Source: Dipylidium caninum
Lineage: Eukaryota; Platyhelminthes; Cestoda; Cyclophyllidea; Dipylidiidae
NCBI GenBank assembly: GCA_017562135.1
Contig: QEYB01000646.1
Span: forward strand, 62,001 to 126,000
Direction: 5' to 3'
Length of the DNA: 64,000 bases
In this document: piece by piece, positions 24,201 to 36,100 of the stretch
Layout: every line of letters starts with the position of its first letter
Position numbering within the stretch: the stretch's first letter is position 1
Translations under genes and position numbers: made by a program
Notes under the pieces: model-generated
Seen by the model: only the letters and a program-made list of their open reading frames with translations
Databases searched by the model: none
What the model was told of the DNA's origin: nothing

Positions 24201-27200
24201 TGGAAGCTTATTTGTTATCTGTCAATACGAGTCAAAAGTGTTAGCCAAAGGTTCCACAAAACTTCAAATTTCCCAAGTTTCCTTATTGGAAGTCAGTCTT
24301 TCTTCGTTACTTTCTGACGCCTTTTTTCAACCGTTAGTCGCTCTGATTTATTTTAACGAGATGCTTCAATTCATTTACCTTCCTCTTTTTCCAATTATTC
24401 TTGTCGACTTCGTCATCTTGTCCGCCTGTTTAGTGTTCACTTTCTTGAAATTATCCCCACTGCTATTCTCTCAATCCCTAATTTGATTTTAACCGATTTT
24501 TTAATAGACTAGAGATATACAGTAGATGGAATTTTTTATACTTGGTCAAATTGAAAGTGAACTTTGGCAAAATGTTGAGCACCGGTGAGTATTAATTCCT
24601 TAGGGTTTTCATCAGAGAGATGTTTCCCAATTTGAAGCGCATTTCTTTACATGTTTTGTATAGCTAAATTACAAATAATGTTATGGATATATAGGTAAGC
24701 ATTAATAAGTTGTTTTTTACAAAGGTGATGGCCTTTGCCTCGGTAAGGGGTCGACGCACAGCCTCTGACGAAGGAGCATTCATTGAGACCGGTGGGCGGC
24801 CTTTTCGTGGTCGGAGCCTCTTTCCAGCTCCTGGTCACATCCCTCCACTGTCAACATGGCGGGAGAACGCGAGATTTCTCTCTTCGCAGCCCTGTGCACT
24901 ACGCTTTGCCTTCCTCTGCGCCTACGCGCGCCACTCCGCTCTGCGTCAACTCGGTCTACAGTTGGTCAGTGGGTTGCGTTATCCCCTCGTCCTCACCTGT
25001 TCTCCTACCTCTCAGCGGGTACCACGCCCGTTGCATCTGAACACTTTCACGGGGATCGAGTTGATTAGTGTGCGCTTCCTCGTCCGTTGTCTTCTCCAAT
25101 CCTCCGACCGTTGTGACCTCCTGGCCGGTAAGCCCACCTCTCTCGCCTGCCATTGGGCCGCACCCCCTTTGGACCAATCATCGCTCTATCGAGCGGCTAT
25201 TGGCTACAGCTGTTCCTATCTTTGTGGGGGTGTGTTGAGTGATCAGCTGTCCTTTAGCGTTCTACTGCAGGTGCAATCAGTACCATGTTGAATGTGGTGC
25301 CGTTTCGTGGCACACAAACAAACACACACACCCGCGCACACCAAAGGTGCCCACCGACTTTTTACCATTTATTCCATTCTTTGGATTCAAATTATTTGAA
25401 TGTGGTTCTTGGTTATTTAACAAAAGGAGGCGTCCTCGGCGTTTTAATGCCACCAGAATGGTGATCAAAACTTCAGCATGGTTTAAAAATAACCAAATAT
25501 CACTGTGTTGTAGTATAACCTCTTTATAGACGATTTATATTTGGCTGTTTGTCAACGAAGTTGGCCTTGATAATAACAAAGTAATCAACCAGCACCACTT
25601 ACCACACTGGAAAGTCTCCAAACTTTCTTATTTCTTGTGACATCCACGAATTTCTCTCCCCTATTCATCTAAACTTCGGGGAAGCCTCCCTCCCATCGGT
25701 GCAGTTGTCTCAGTTTCACTCATTTGGTTTTGTTTTCGATAATCTCGACATGGATGGATGTTGGGGCAGAAGCCCATTGCCAGGGAAGTCTACCTCGTAT
25801 TAGTGAATGACTGATGATTAAAACTTCTTTACTATATATTTATTGAGTTAAGTTTTCTAAATTATTTTGCGTAAAGATGGTTCTGTTAATGTCGCGGCGC
25901 TTGTTTTAAAATGTTCTTTGTACTTAACCGACTTCATCTTTTTTTTCATTGCGATCTCAATTTGTGAGAAGGAGACTATTACTGCTTAGCTAGCATCGTT
26001 TGCTCAGCTATGTTAACTGAATGACTGCGAAATTTTGGCTAACGATTTACTAACTTGCGTTTCTGAACGTCGACGCGCTCTAAACGCTTTATAGTCTATG
26101 TCACCCTTATTAAAAATTGTTGTGTCTGAATGATCTTGCAGACTCTGTCCGAAATTTGTCACCAACACCAACTGCATCAGCATTTATCGGGTGCTAATTA
26201 GTTGTGAGTAGAGGGTCTAATGTTTGTCCGCATTCAGTTCTTCCTACCATTATCGTTAATAACATCGCTTTCCGAAATTCTAATCTTAGTAAGAACTTGG
26301 GAGCTCCAAGTAGCGGAATCCTAATTTGATTGTTATAAGTAGTTACGAGATAGTAGGGTGTGAGTATCAACGACTCTTCACGTCTTCATTTTGCTGTTAC
26401 TATCTACGCTGTGGGATGATTGGCAGGACGGTTATAAATGATTTGCTATAGGTTTACAGAGAGTTACTGCATATGCACTGTGGAGAGATGCGTAGAAAAG
26501 TTGTGCAGCTAGTTTTGACTCATCCTCATAAGTTTTCGCTGCAGGGCTGAGCCTCTTAACAAATCTGCTGCGTGTACCGGGAGGGCGCCAATGTAGAATG
26601 TCTCTTCGCGGGCCTTCCACGCTTCCTTTGGTGCCGACTTATCCAGTTCCTCTGCCTTTCCGATCTGGGCCTGGTGTGCGCGGTTTTGGAAGCCCTCTAC
26701 ACTGCCACGGGCATGGGCAGCTTCGCCTGCACGCGCTTGTGGGGTGCTCTTGCTTCCGCCGACGACACTGTCTCCGAGCGTGCTCCTGCAACCGTTTTTG
26801 CCGCTCGTCGCGCCTCGATCCATCTGCGTCCCCTCCTTGCCCTCCTGAGTCTTGAAGGCCAATCCATGGGCCCGGATTCTCTGCATCGCGTCAAGGTGGT
26901 GCAACGTCAACCACAATCCGTACTCGCCCCCATCCCCTCACCTGTATCGGTACCGCCACCACCACCTTCACAACTGATGATGGGGCCTCCTGTGATGCAC
27001 CACCCACCGCCATTTCAAAGTCACCTCCATTCTTATCATCACCCTTCTCAGTTGATGACGCCTCCGTCTTCGACTCAATACCTTCCCCAACAAGTTCGAC
27101 GATATCCCCCTCCCCCACCGCCGTTACAACCGCAACCGACTTCCGGTCCGCATTTAGTGCCTTCTCGGGCCCCCACTTTACCTTCTCAGCCTCGCCCGAA

Positions 27201-29860
27201 GCTCCCAACTTCGCCATGCCCGGCGGCCTCATCGCCGTCGTCTCTAGCGAATCTCCTCGGCCCTGGTGCCGGTGCCTCTGGCGTAGCTAGTCCCCCGAGG
27301 AGTATTGCGGTGCCACCACAAGTAGCCAATGTGAGACCGGAGGCGAGCAGTCTCTCCGAACTCACTGACCGGTTGCAGATGCCGCCGCCTCAAATGCCCC
27401 CTCCGCGACGCACTTCCATAAGGGTTAATGGGGCTGTTGCGGCCGCTGTGTCCTTGCCAGGGCGGTCATCCCCTGTGAACGGGAAGAGTGAGTAGCGGCA
27501 TCGAGGATGTGATGTTTTGTAGTATTTTTCTGTGGATTAATTTTACCATCTCATAAATGTTCAGTTTCATATCGTCTCTAGTGTTTTACGAGCACCCGTG
27601 CACGTATGAGAATATTTTACATTCTGGGCATTGAGAGATGGGTGTAGACAAAAGGCCATACCACAAAAACCTGAGTTTGCAGAACAAATAATTTTAGTAA
27701 AACGATATTCTCCTCTTAGTCCCGATGTCCGTAACCAACGCCGTAGTGAATCATCACCTCCCCCACCGTCGCCACCAACAGTCTCCACAAAAGCCATCTA
27801 CCACCAAGTCACTTCTTGAAGAGGTGTTAAATTCTCCCCAAACCAAGGCAATTCCGCCCTTAGTTAATGGATGCTGCCCCACGGGCAGCACAATCCACCA
27901 TGTTGCCGGTGTAAGGAACGATCCTGTGGTGCTTGCGGCGGCGGCGGCGGCGGCAAATCCCTCCCTCAAACTCGTCAACGGTGAGACCAGTCCATCTTTG
28001 AATAAAATGAAACCAACACCTCCGAAGACTCTGCCGTTCTTGGCAAATGGCGTCTCCCATGAGAATGAGGATGTGAGGGAGGACAAGAAACCAAAGATAA
28101 AAGTGAAGGAGGAAGAAGGTGCTGCCGGCGATACTACAGAGACGGAGGGGAGTGACAAACAATTGGAGGCGAGGCTTATTGAAGCGGCTACTTTCTTTAC
28201 CCACTATCTCTGCTTCAATCGCCGTGTGGGCTTCTACTACACGCGTAAAAGACTGCGAAATTTTGCCCTTCGAAATCGTGTTCTTAAGGACCCTGTCTCT
28301 ACGCTGTCAGATGACACTACCTCCTCTTCCTCCTGCTCCTCGGCGAAGCGGCTCAAAATTGATGGGAATAGTGAGTCTGCAAAGCCTACGGTGTTGCCTC
28401 AACCGCTGCCACAGACGATGCCTCCTCCACCCTCGCAGCCCATGTTCGTCTGTGAGTGGGATGGCTGTCTCCAACGGTTTCCTGTTGCTAACCAGGTCTG
28501 TGGTTGCCCTAACTTTCTACCTTTACTGTTTTTTTGTTCGTATTTTGTGTTGGACCTCTGTAAACCTTCCATAATTATCAATTTTGCTAAATTTTGTCTG
28601 TAGTTATGTCACTTTTTAAATCTCTCCTCCCGTCCCCTCTTAATTTGAGCTTTGACTCCTCTTTCTTGGCACTCCTCCCAGGTGTCTTGTCACGTCTACA
28701 AGACCCACCTGAAGCCCGGCCTCCCCTCCGCAACTCGTGCTCCCACCTCCACCCCTATTCCAATCGAGCGTCGTTGTTGCCAGTGGACCGATTGTCCCTC
28801 CATCCACTTGCCGCGTGCGCCATTCGCGCTGGTATCGCATGTACTGGAGCATCATTGCTCTTCCGGTGAACTGGAGTCCCGGCGTCGGTCGTTGGCTCTC
28901 ACCCCGTCCGCGGCGCCCGCTCCGCCGCCCTCCTACCCCGTCAAAGTCGGCGTCCCCGACCAGTCGGGTTGGGCCATCATCAGGGAGGTAGAGACCCGGC
29001 GTCTGCAGTCCGACCTCTGGGTGTCGCAGTGCGCCATCTCGGGCCGCTACTATAACCCCGCCGTGGTTGGCAGCGGCGGCCGCGTCATGCCACCGCCGAG
29101 GGAGGGTCCAGTGACCAAACATCTCCGCGTAACCGCCGCTCTCATCCTCCGCAATTTGGCCAAACACGTCCCCGAGGCGAGGCGGTTAGTTCTTTCACTC
29201 GTGTTTACCCGATCTCGGGCCATAATTCCACTTTGCCAGTTGTCCATTGACCTGACATGACTTTTACGCTGTACTAGCTAATCGAGCCGCTTGTGTTTGT
29301 TGTCGTTAACGCGATAGTGGATTTTCGCGAACACCGTTTTAGCCCTTTGCGTTTAATGATCCCTGCATGCCCCTGGGGCCTGAATTTTGGCGTCAGACAC
29401 TTTGTTTCGTCGCATGCCGTGCATGTTTTACCACTGGACTGAGATTTCCCCCTTCACCAAGTCTATTTGGTCCGCTTACCGTTTCAGGTGGTTGGTGTCG
29501 GAGACGCCGTTGTTATGCGAGATCGCGATGGGCACGTGTCCCGGCGCCTCGAGTCTGCGCACCAACGACGCGGGTCGGGTAGTCGCTCAGTGTCTCTCCA
29601 TTTGCGCCTCACATCACCTCCACGATATTGACGATCTCCACGGGCATCGCCACGGCCACAGTCATCGCCTCGCAAGAGTGGACACCGCTAACGACGAGGA
29701 CATTGACGACTACTTCCACTGCTGTTGTGCCGACGAGTATTCATACTTGTATGACGAAGATGATTATGACTGTGGCTACTGTGAATCTTCTGGCGGCCGT
29801 CTCCCCCTCCGTCGTCTAGCCATCTTACGACAACGTTCCTCTGTCGATCTGGACGCCTAG
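21202..29860 (+). CDS. ARID2: ARID2 (BAF200), PBAF chromatin-remodelling subunit
   Basis: Eleven exons with fully consistent phases: 21202-21317, 21352-21781, 21847-22135, 22254-22411, 22502-22568, 23470-23765, 24725-25270, 26584-27487, 27720-28495, 28682-29184, 29488-29860 (1485 aa; human about 1835). An ARID DNA-binding domain occupies about residues 30-112 (LFALFTSVVKHGGYSKVTEKDLWEI region). The armadillo-like region follows: SGLPNEIDLSLN, VGVYEDG, FWRDAV, LRQLGL (about 575), then LEALYTATGMGSFACTRL and GPDSLHRVKVV (about 731). A long Pro-rich linker contains a poly-Ala run. Two ARID2-type C2H2 fingers lie at about 1177-1205 (FVCEWDGC) and 1226-1254 (CQWTDC), then the family's C-terminal block GPVTKHLRVTAALILRNLAK. 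No RFX domain is seen between the repeats and the fingers. The C-terminus adds a His/Asp- and Cys-rich tail. The start of exon 8 is the least certain junction. Confidence 0.9.
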
Positions 29861-30875
29861 ACACCTCCTCTACTTGTAAATTTTGTGTTTCTTCACACTG
29901 CATTTGAACAACAGGCCCTATTTGTGTAAATCTTTCTTTCTCCCCCCGACCGCCCCCCTCCGGCTCTGACTCCAACTCCGACTGCGACCTCCCCTTTATC
30001 CTCATTGTGTATTTGTGTGTGTATGTGTGTGAGCGTGTATTTGCTTGTTTCATTGTTTTCCAGACGTAAGTAAAGTCTATGGCCGCCTATTGCCGTCACC
30101 ACCCCCCAAATCTCCTCCTATCAGCATAACTCCTCCCCCCTCCCTCACATCATCGACATCATCAACGTCACAATCGTCGTCATTGAATTCCTTGGGCGGT
30201 GGTGAATGGCGTCTGTTTGTGTGCATAATTTGGGTTTTTGTTTACCTCAAGCCGTAATCCACCCCCCCCCTTACTGTCACAACGGCCATTGCAAAATGCT
30301 GTAGACTGCCGACATCCTCCTCCCCTCTGTCCCCTCTCTCACCCTGTATTACTACTATTATTAATACTAAAGCGAAGTCGTCTTTTTGAAAACTCGTCTT
30401 GGTGATCCTACACTTCCTCCTTCAGTCTCGTCCCATTAAGGGTGGGAAATGCTGTTAACGGCGGCTTTAGAGCTCCCCTTCAGGTCGTCTAATCCGCCCT
30501 GATTATTTAGGTCGCCTCGTGTAATTACTGTGGTTGGGGAGGAATGGGGCGAGGGCGGGGCGGGGGGTCCGAACTCCTCCGTCCTCAAAATTTAGTTTAC
30601 TTGAAGGCGCTCTGGGCTACATTCATTTGTCCTCCGATGACCTCCTGCGGGGAGGCGTAATTATCCCACCGAGGGGCGACGGGACTCGACGCAGTTCCAA
30701 CTCTTTCAACCTCGCAAAGGTGAGTGGTACAGTTGGGAGAACACTTAACTCGGTTGGTCGGTGTCTTCCACTTTTATCTCTTGGATAAATTGACCCCCTC
30801 GGTGAGGCGACATCAGTGCTTGCGGTGGTTGCCTCGAAAATCCGGTGCGGAGATTAATTACGACTATTAAATGCT

Positions 30876-30876
30876 G

Positions 30877-30909
<33 letters not shown>

Positions 30910-31049
30910 ACTTGATCGTCAGCTAACAATAATGCACTGGCAGGAAGCCACAATTGGTTGGGGAGAGACCTCGTCGCTCCTGTGCATAATGAGAGAGGCT
31001 TACGCGATTTTGTGACTTTCAGTGCGCACACACACACACACGCACACAC
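30876..31049. repeat. CA microsatellites
   Basis: (CA)n at 30876-30902 and an interrupted CA/CG repeat at about 31024-31049, followed by a short (GT)n near 31188-31202. Confidence 0.85.
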
Positions 31050-32184
31050 AGCGGATGTGTGCGGAGGTGCAAACGAAGCATCATCGCTCGCCTCGGATGA
31101 TCTGTCGTTTGTCTACTTTTTGGCGTCTTACACTTTTGCCTCGACCCCCGCCCCGAGGGGCGGAGTTGGGGAAAACAGGCGCGCGCGTGTGTGTGTGTGT
31201 GTTTGGGTGCATCCTCCAGCATCAGTGGCCACCAGCCGCGACGATCTTCCTCTCCCCGAGGAAACAAATCGCGGATACCTCGTGCACTCGAAGAACTGGC
31301 GGTCGTGTCAGTGAGATGTTAAGGAAACTATCGTGATCATGCTTGACTGCTGAAAGGCCTCGTTTGTCCTCATGTTGGCCAATTGGGCGGCATGTCCGAC
31401 TAGGAATATGTCCTCTTGGTGAAGGATGTACTTGGTCGAGTGTTTTCACAATGCCAACACGGTCATGGGGTCGAGGGAGTCCAGGGAACACGAGTATATT
31501 CAGTGTCACTTCACCTCTCCCTCCTGCCGGTTCTATTATAGGGCTGCTTCGAGTCGTCTGATTCCCCGATAAGTGGAGGTGGGTGTGGAAGTGCCCTCAA
31601 TGCTGTGCCAAATGACCACTAAAAGTGGAGATCGAGGGAGCAAATTAAATGACTGACTAGGTGGGTTGAAATGCATCGGTTGTTCAGGATTGGCGCAATG
31701 AGCCACTAATCAACTAGCAGACATTTGAACAAGTGACGAGGATTCGCGATTGGCAGAAAGTTCGCAGCCCTCCAGCCTCGCTCTCTCTCTCCACCCAAAA
31801 CAGCTGATCACCACGTGCCTGCGTGCGCCTCCACTGCGCAACTGGCTCCCCCTCACCAACGCCCGCCAGTTCCGGCCGCGACACCAACACGCGATTCACT
31901 ATTGTGGAATAAAACGATCATCAATGATATACAACTCCAATTAATTGTCAGAGGTACTCATATTCTTCCTGTCAAGTGGTTGATTTACCCTTTTTTTGCA
32001 AAACGAATGCTAGTGAAAGGGCAATCTAATTTTGCCTTTCATTCGCGGGTTAACTTCGTGTTTTAATCGCAATTCCGTACTAGCTTAATTCATCGCGATT
32101 ACGCTGTACACAGGCGCAGGCCAACTGAGACGCTCCAGCACCCGGTTAGTGCGAAATTCCGGCATAACCGCCACAGGCTGAATC

Positions 32185-32246
32185 GATTGGCTGAAGACAT
32201 TCGTGCGTTGATTGGCCGGCATGACAGACTCTTGACTGATTGGCTG
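32185..32246. promoter_or_regulatory. Cluster of three inverted CCAAT boxes
   Basis: Three GATTGGC motifs (reverse CCAATC) start at 32185, 32210 and 32238, all in one orientation with 25-28 bp spacing. Such spacing is typical of NF-Y-bound promoters, but no gene start is recognised beside them, so this is a candidate only. Confidence 0.35.
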
Positions 32247-33199
32247 TCCTGGCAGTCTAGTGGAGTTTGTGTGCCGCTGAAACCTTACAACTAACCAGTT
32301 TGTTGTGCACATGCTATTCCACGAGTTAAAGCCTCTCAGGTCACACAATTTCCGTTGACCTAAACTGCGCATTTTGGAAATCCGTTTTTTCGTATTTTCT
32401 GCACGGTCAAACAGCATCTCTTCAAACACCCTTACCATTCTCCATTCAACTGAATTTTACGCCAACCCACGTTACCCAATCAGAATGCAGGAGGTGGAAC
32501 AAGCGAACGTAGCTGAATAAAATGCGTCCGAGTCGACTAACTCCTCACGGCAAACACACCACCTTCCCCACACCGACTCCCACATGTATGAAGCTGGCCC
32601 AAGACCCACACCTCACTTCCAAATGGGGAAAATCTCCGGACACCTGGAGAATTCGCAGGCCAATGTTGTTGATCCCCGCGTTGTAATATTACACCTCGCC
32701 GAACCAACGATTAGTCAGATTTCGAGTAGCCGCCTTCCCCCCCATCCCACACTGTGCACACACACACAGGCTGGTGGCGATAATAAGATACGCTTCCTTG
32801 TCCCGAAACGGGTTCAAGGCCAGTGGTAGCCAAGGTTATGCAATTACAACTCAATTTATACTTGTAAATACTTCCTAACGCGTTAATGTATGGCAAATCC
32901 CCTCAGAATGGCACCTGGAGGCAAGGAATTTATTTGGCATTCTAGTGGGACAGCCAAAGAGAGTAGTGAATCAAAATAAATCAAAGTAAAGATACATAAG
33001 ACTAATAATGATGACGAGTTTTTTCGCGCGCACACGTACACGCAAACACACGCAGAAAGAGACAGACAGAAAAATGGTGCATCCACTGGTTGCGAGAACC
33101 AGGCAGTTAGGGGAGAGGGAAAAAAGAGGGGGGGGGAGGAGGGGAGAAATGCTCTTAAAAGGTCTTAAGTGGAGGTGCTAAACCAATTTAGTCATTAAA

Positions 33200-36100
33200 T
33201 CAGACACTCCGTTTAGACCTAAGGAGATCTTGTATGATTTCGGCGTAGTGTGGCCCAAACACATGTCGATTGTGCGCTACCAGAGGCATTAGACGCGAGG
33301 CGATCAGAGCGAGATCGTAGACTCGCGAGAGTTCCACAGGAGCCGAGGAAGAGGCGGAGGAGGAGGAAGCGGCCGTGACGGCGGGCGCGGAGGAGGCGAG
33401 TGGATTGTTGCCCTCGTCCATGTCTACCCTTATATTCATTGAGGGCTTCTCCAGGGCACAGACACTCGGATCCAGCGATACGGAAGGCTGTTGGCAGGCC
33501 AAGTCCGATGTCGTACTCTCCGACAACGCGCCAAACCCGGTCGGAAGGGGAATGGGATCAGGCGGTCGTGCGGACAGCGTGGAGCGCAAGAAGTCCACAG
33601 CCCGAGAGACTGTAATGCGGAGACTACACGTAATGATGCTACTTCATGAAATAGGCATATTTCGACCAAGAGAACGCACACATGAGTTTGTAGACTGGAT
33701 GTTCCCTCTGCAACACTGCATTAGTCTGCCCTGAAATTTGGTCTTTGAAGGCCTCCGGAAGACAGGTGTCGGGAGTGAGTGGATGGGAACTCTCACTGAT
33801 TCCCGTTCCTTTCGTCTCGTGATCTTCTCCCCCGAGGGACTTTCGCCAATTGTCAATAACCAGTAGCATGCGGAGGTTGAGCACTTCGGAGAGTTGGGGA
33901 ATCTTGCTGAAAATCCGAAATCAGAACCGCTGACCGACGGAAATGTAGCCTGCCTACTCGTTGAGACATGCAGAACAAGACCAAGTAGACGCTCGGATTA
34001 TACCGGCCTCAAAGGACGCCAATTAGCGGAGGTGAGGGGATGCTTTAGGTCAAAGAGGGACTCTACAACGTGTGCCAAGCCTCCCGACATCGGTGAAGGA
34101 CTGCTTTGTGGCTGGGCAATTTCTTTGCTTATGTTTAACAGCCGGCGGTAGGTTATAATTGAGTGAGAAATTGAAAGAGGAAATTCAATTTCGCACCCTC
34201 GAAAGTCATCGTCACATCAGATGGACAAGAGTGGAGAGGAATGGAAGTCCCCCTGATCGCCAACCAAGGGGAGAAGACACTCCGCTAACCTGGCAGGAAC
34301 GCCGTCAATGATGCCACGAGCGTCGCGGGAGACGGCCACCTTGAGGGAGGCGAGAGGGGAGACGGAGGCGGCGGCAGTCGAGGCGGCCGGGGAGGGTCCG
34401 CGCAGGGCGAGGGAGGCAGAAGCCGTGGCGACAGCGTTGCAGACAACCAGGACCAAGGAGGCCAATGTCACCGTGCGCGCCAGGCAATCGGCGAGCTCCC
34501 GAATACGCTTTGCATCCACTGCCACCGTCTGGAGGGCGCAATGTTCAAAATACCCTACTGCTTATTACCAGTAGACAGCGCGATAACAAAAATTACCACC
34601 TTTTTTTCTATAAAAGAACAACTATTTGGGCGGCTTTTTAAAACGAAACACGGAGTCATCTCACCCCCCCCCCACCCACGGGCCATACACTTCTGTCATG
34701 TTCACGTAGGACATCATCATCGGCATCATCGGCTCTGATATCACTGAGTCTTTCCCCCCTTCCTTCCCCTCCCATTCGCCATTCCTCCGACGGACTCGAC
34801 TCGTTCCAACGTACAGGCGGAGCAAAGTCAACAAGGACGACGAACTTACCTCAGGGAATTCACGGCCCGACTGCCATGTTAGCAGGGCCAAATAGGCCTC
34901 GCGGAGGATGTTGTTCGGCGTGGGTGGATCTGCGACTGTGGCTGAGGTCACTTGACTTTGCAAACTCTCAAAAGCCGCCTGAATCCACTTCTTCGTGATC
35001 GCCAAACCGTCAATTCCGGCTTCTACAATGGTAGTAAATACGGTAGACAGATAGACAGACAGAGAGGTGGAACCATTAAGGTAAATATGCTAATCAAAGG
35101 AAGACATTCGTCTCTGTGCATGCAACGAATTTTCACATATCGTTTGACAGCAAATGGATGTAATGAATGACATCTTTTAGCGTAATTTAACACATGTGGT
35201 TTAAAGCAGACTGCTATACCGAAGTAACTGTCAACCTAGAGGTGGAGGAGAAGGAGGCAAAGGAGGATATTAACGACTTACGCCTTTGGACGCCGAGAAG
35301 AGTGTCAAATTTCTCCCGTTCATAGTCGCCAGCCTGTTGACGGATGTAGGGACGCATTTTTTGGATGGTGAAATTGGCCAAATCCATGTGCATCAACTCC
35401 AACACAGTGAAGACTTGTCTAGGGAGGGGAGAGAGAGAGAGAGGGAGGGAGAGAGAGAGGGGGGATAGGTGATGCCGACCTCGACCACGAGCTTCTTCAA
35501 TCGCCTCGCCTCGCTAGCACCCCCAACCCCCAAATCGGTACATCCAAAACATCTCTCCCCTCCGCCCGAGGACAACTCGATGTCATTTCGGGTCAGCGAT
35601 GTTTTGTTCACAAAAAAAGACCCTAAAGGACTTTACATGAAATACACTCATACAAAAGTGTAGAATTGCATTGAATGTGATGTTAATTTCATCCAGGTTT
35701 TAACGAGCGAAGAGAGAAGGGAAAAGGGAGAAAAACCGACACCATTCCACGCCAGTGGGCCAGTCAGCCTGTGGTAAAAAGGGGGAAAGCGGGTAGACAT
35801 TCACGACTTACCGAAAGAACTCGATTGGATCGGAGATTTCGCGTAGACGAGAGACATCGGGATCGCGAACAGGGGCGCACCACTGCGAGAGCATCTCGAC
35901 CAGGGGCTCGGCAAACGCCTCCAAACGCAATTTTCCAGTGCGTCGCCATTCCGCTTCAGCTGTCTCAATGTCCAGACGTGCTGCGATCTGTGCTCGCAGT
36001 GTAGTCTGGTGAGGCAAGGTTAGACTTTCCAATGACTGTAAATAATTAAGGCAGGAGATAAGGCGTCAGCATCGGTGGTGCCACAGTCCTGATGAGAAAA

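Larger units (their letters stand above)
29861..33199. other. Intergenic region between ARID2 and TCP11-family gene
   Basis: Includes the ARID2 3' UTR, which has no perfect AATAAA nearby. A Pro/Ser-rich open stretch at about 30045-30257 follows a good acceptor-like TTTTCCAG near 30062 and could be an alternative last exon or UTR. GT/CA repeats, GC-rich patches and a CCAAT cluster follow. An inverted AATAAA at 32929-32934 is the likely poly(A) signal of the minus-strand TCP11 gene. No other gene is supported. Confidence 0.45.
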
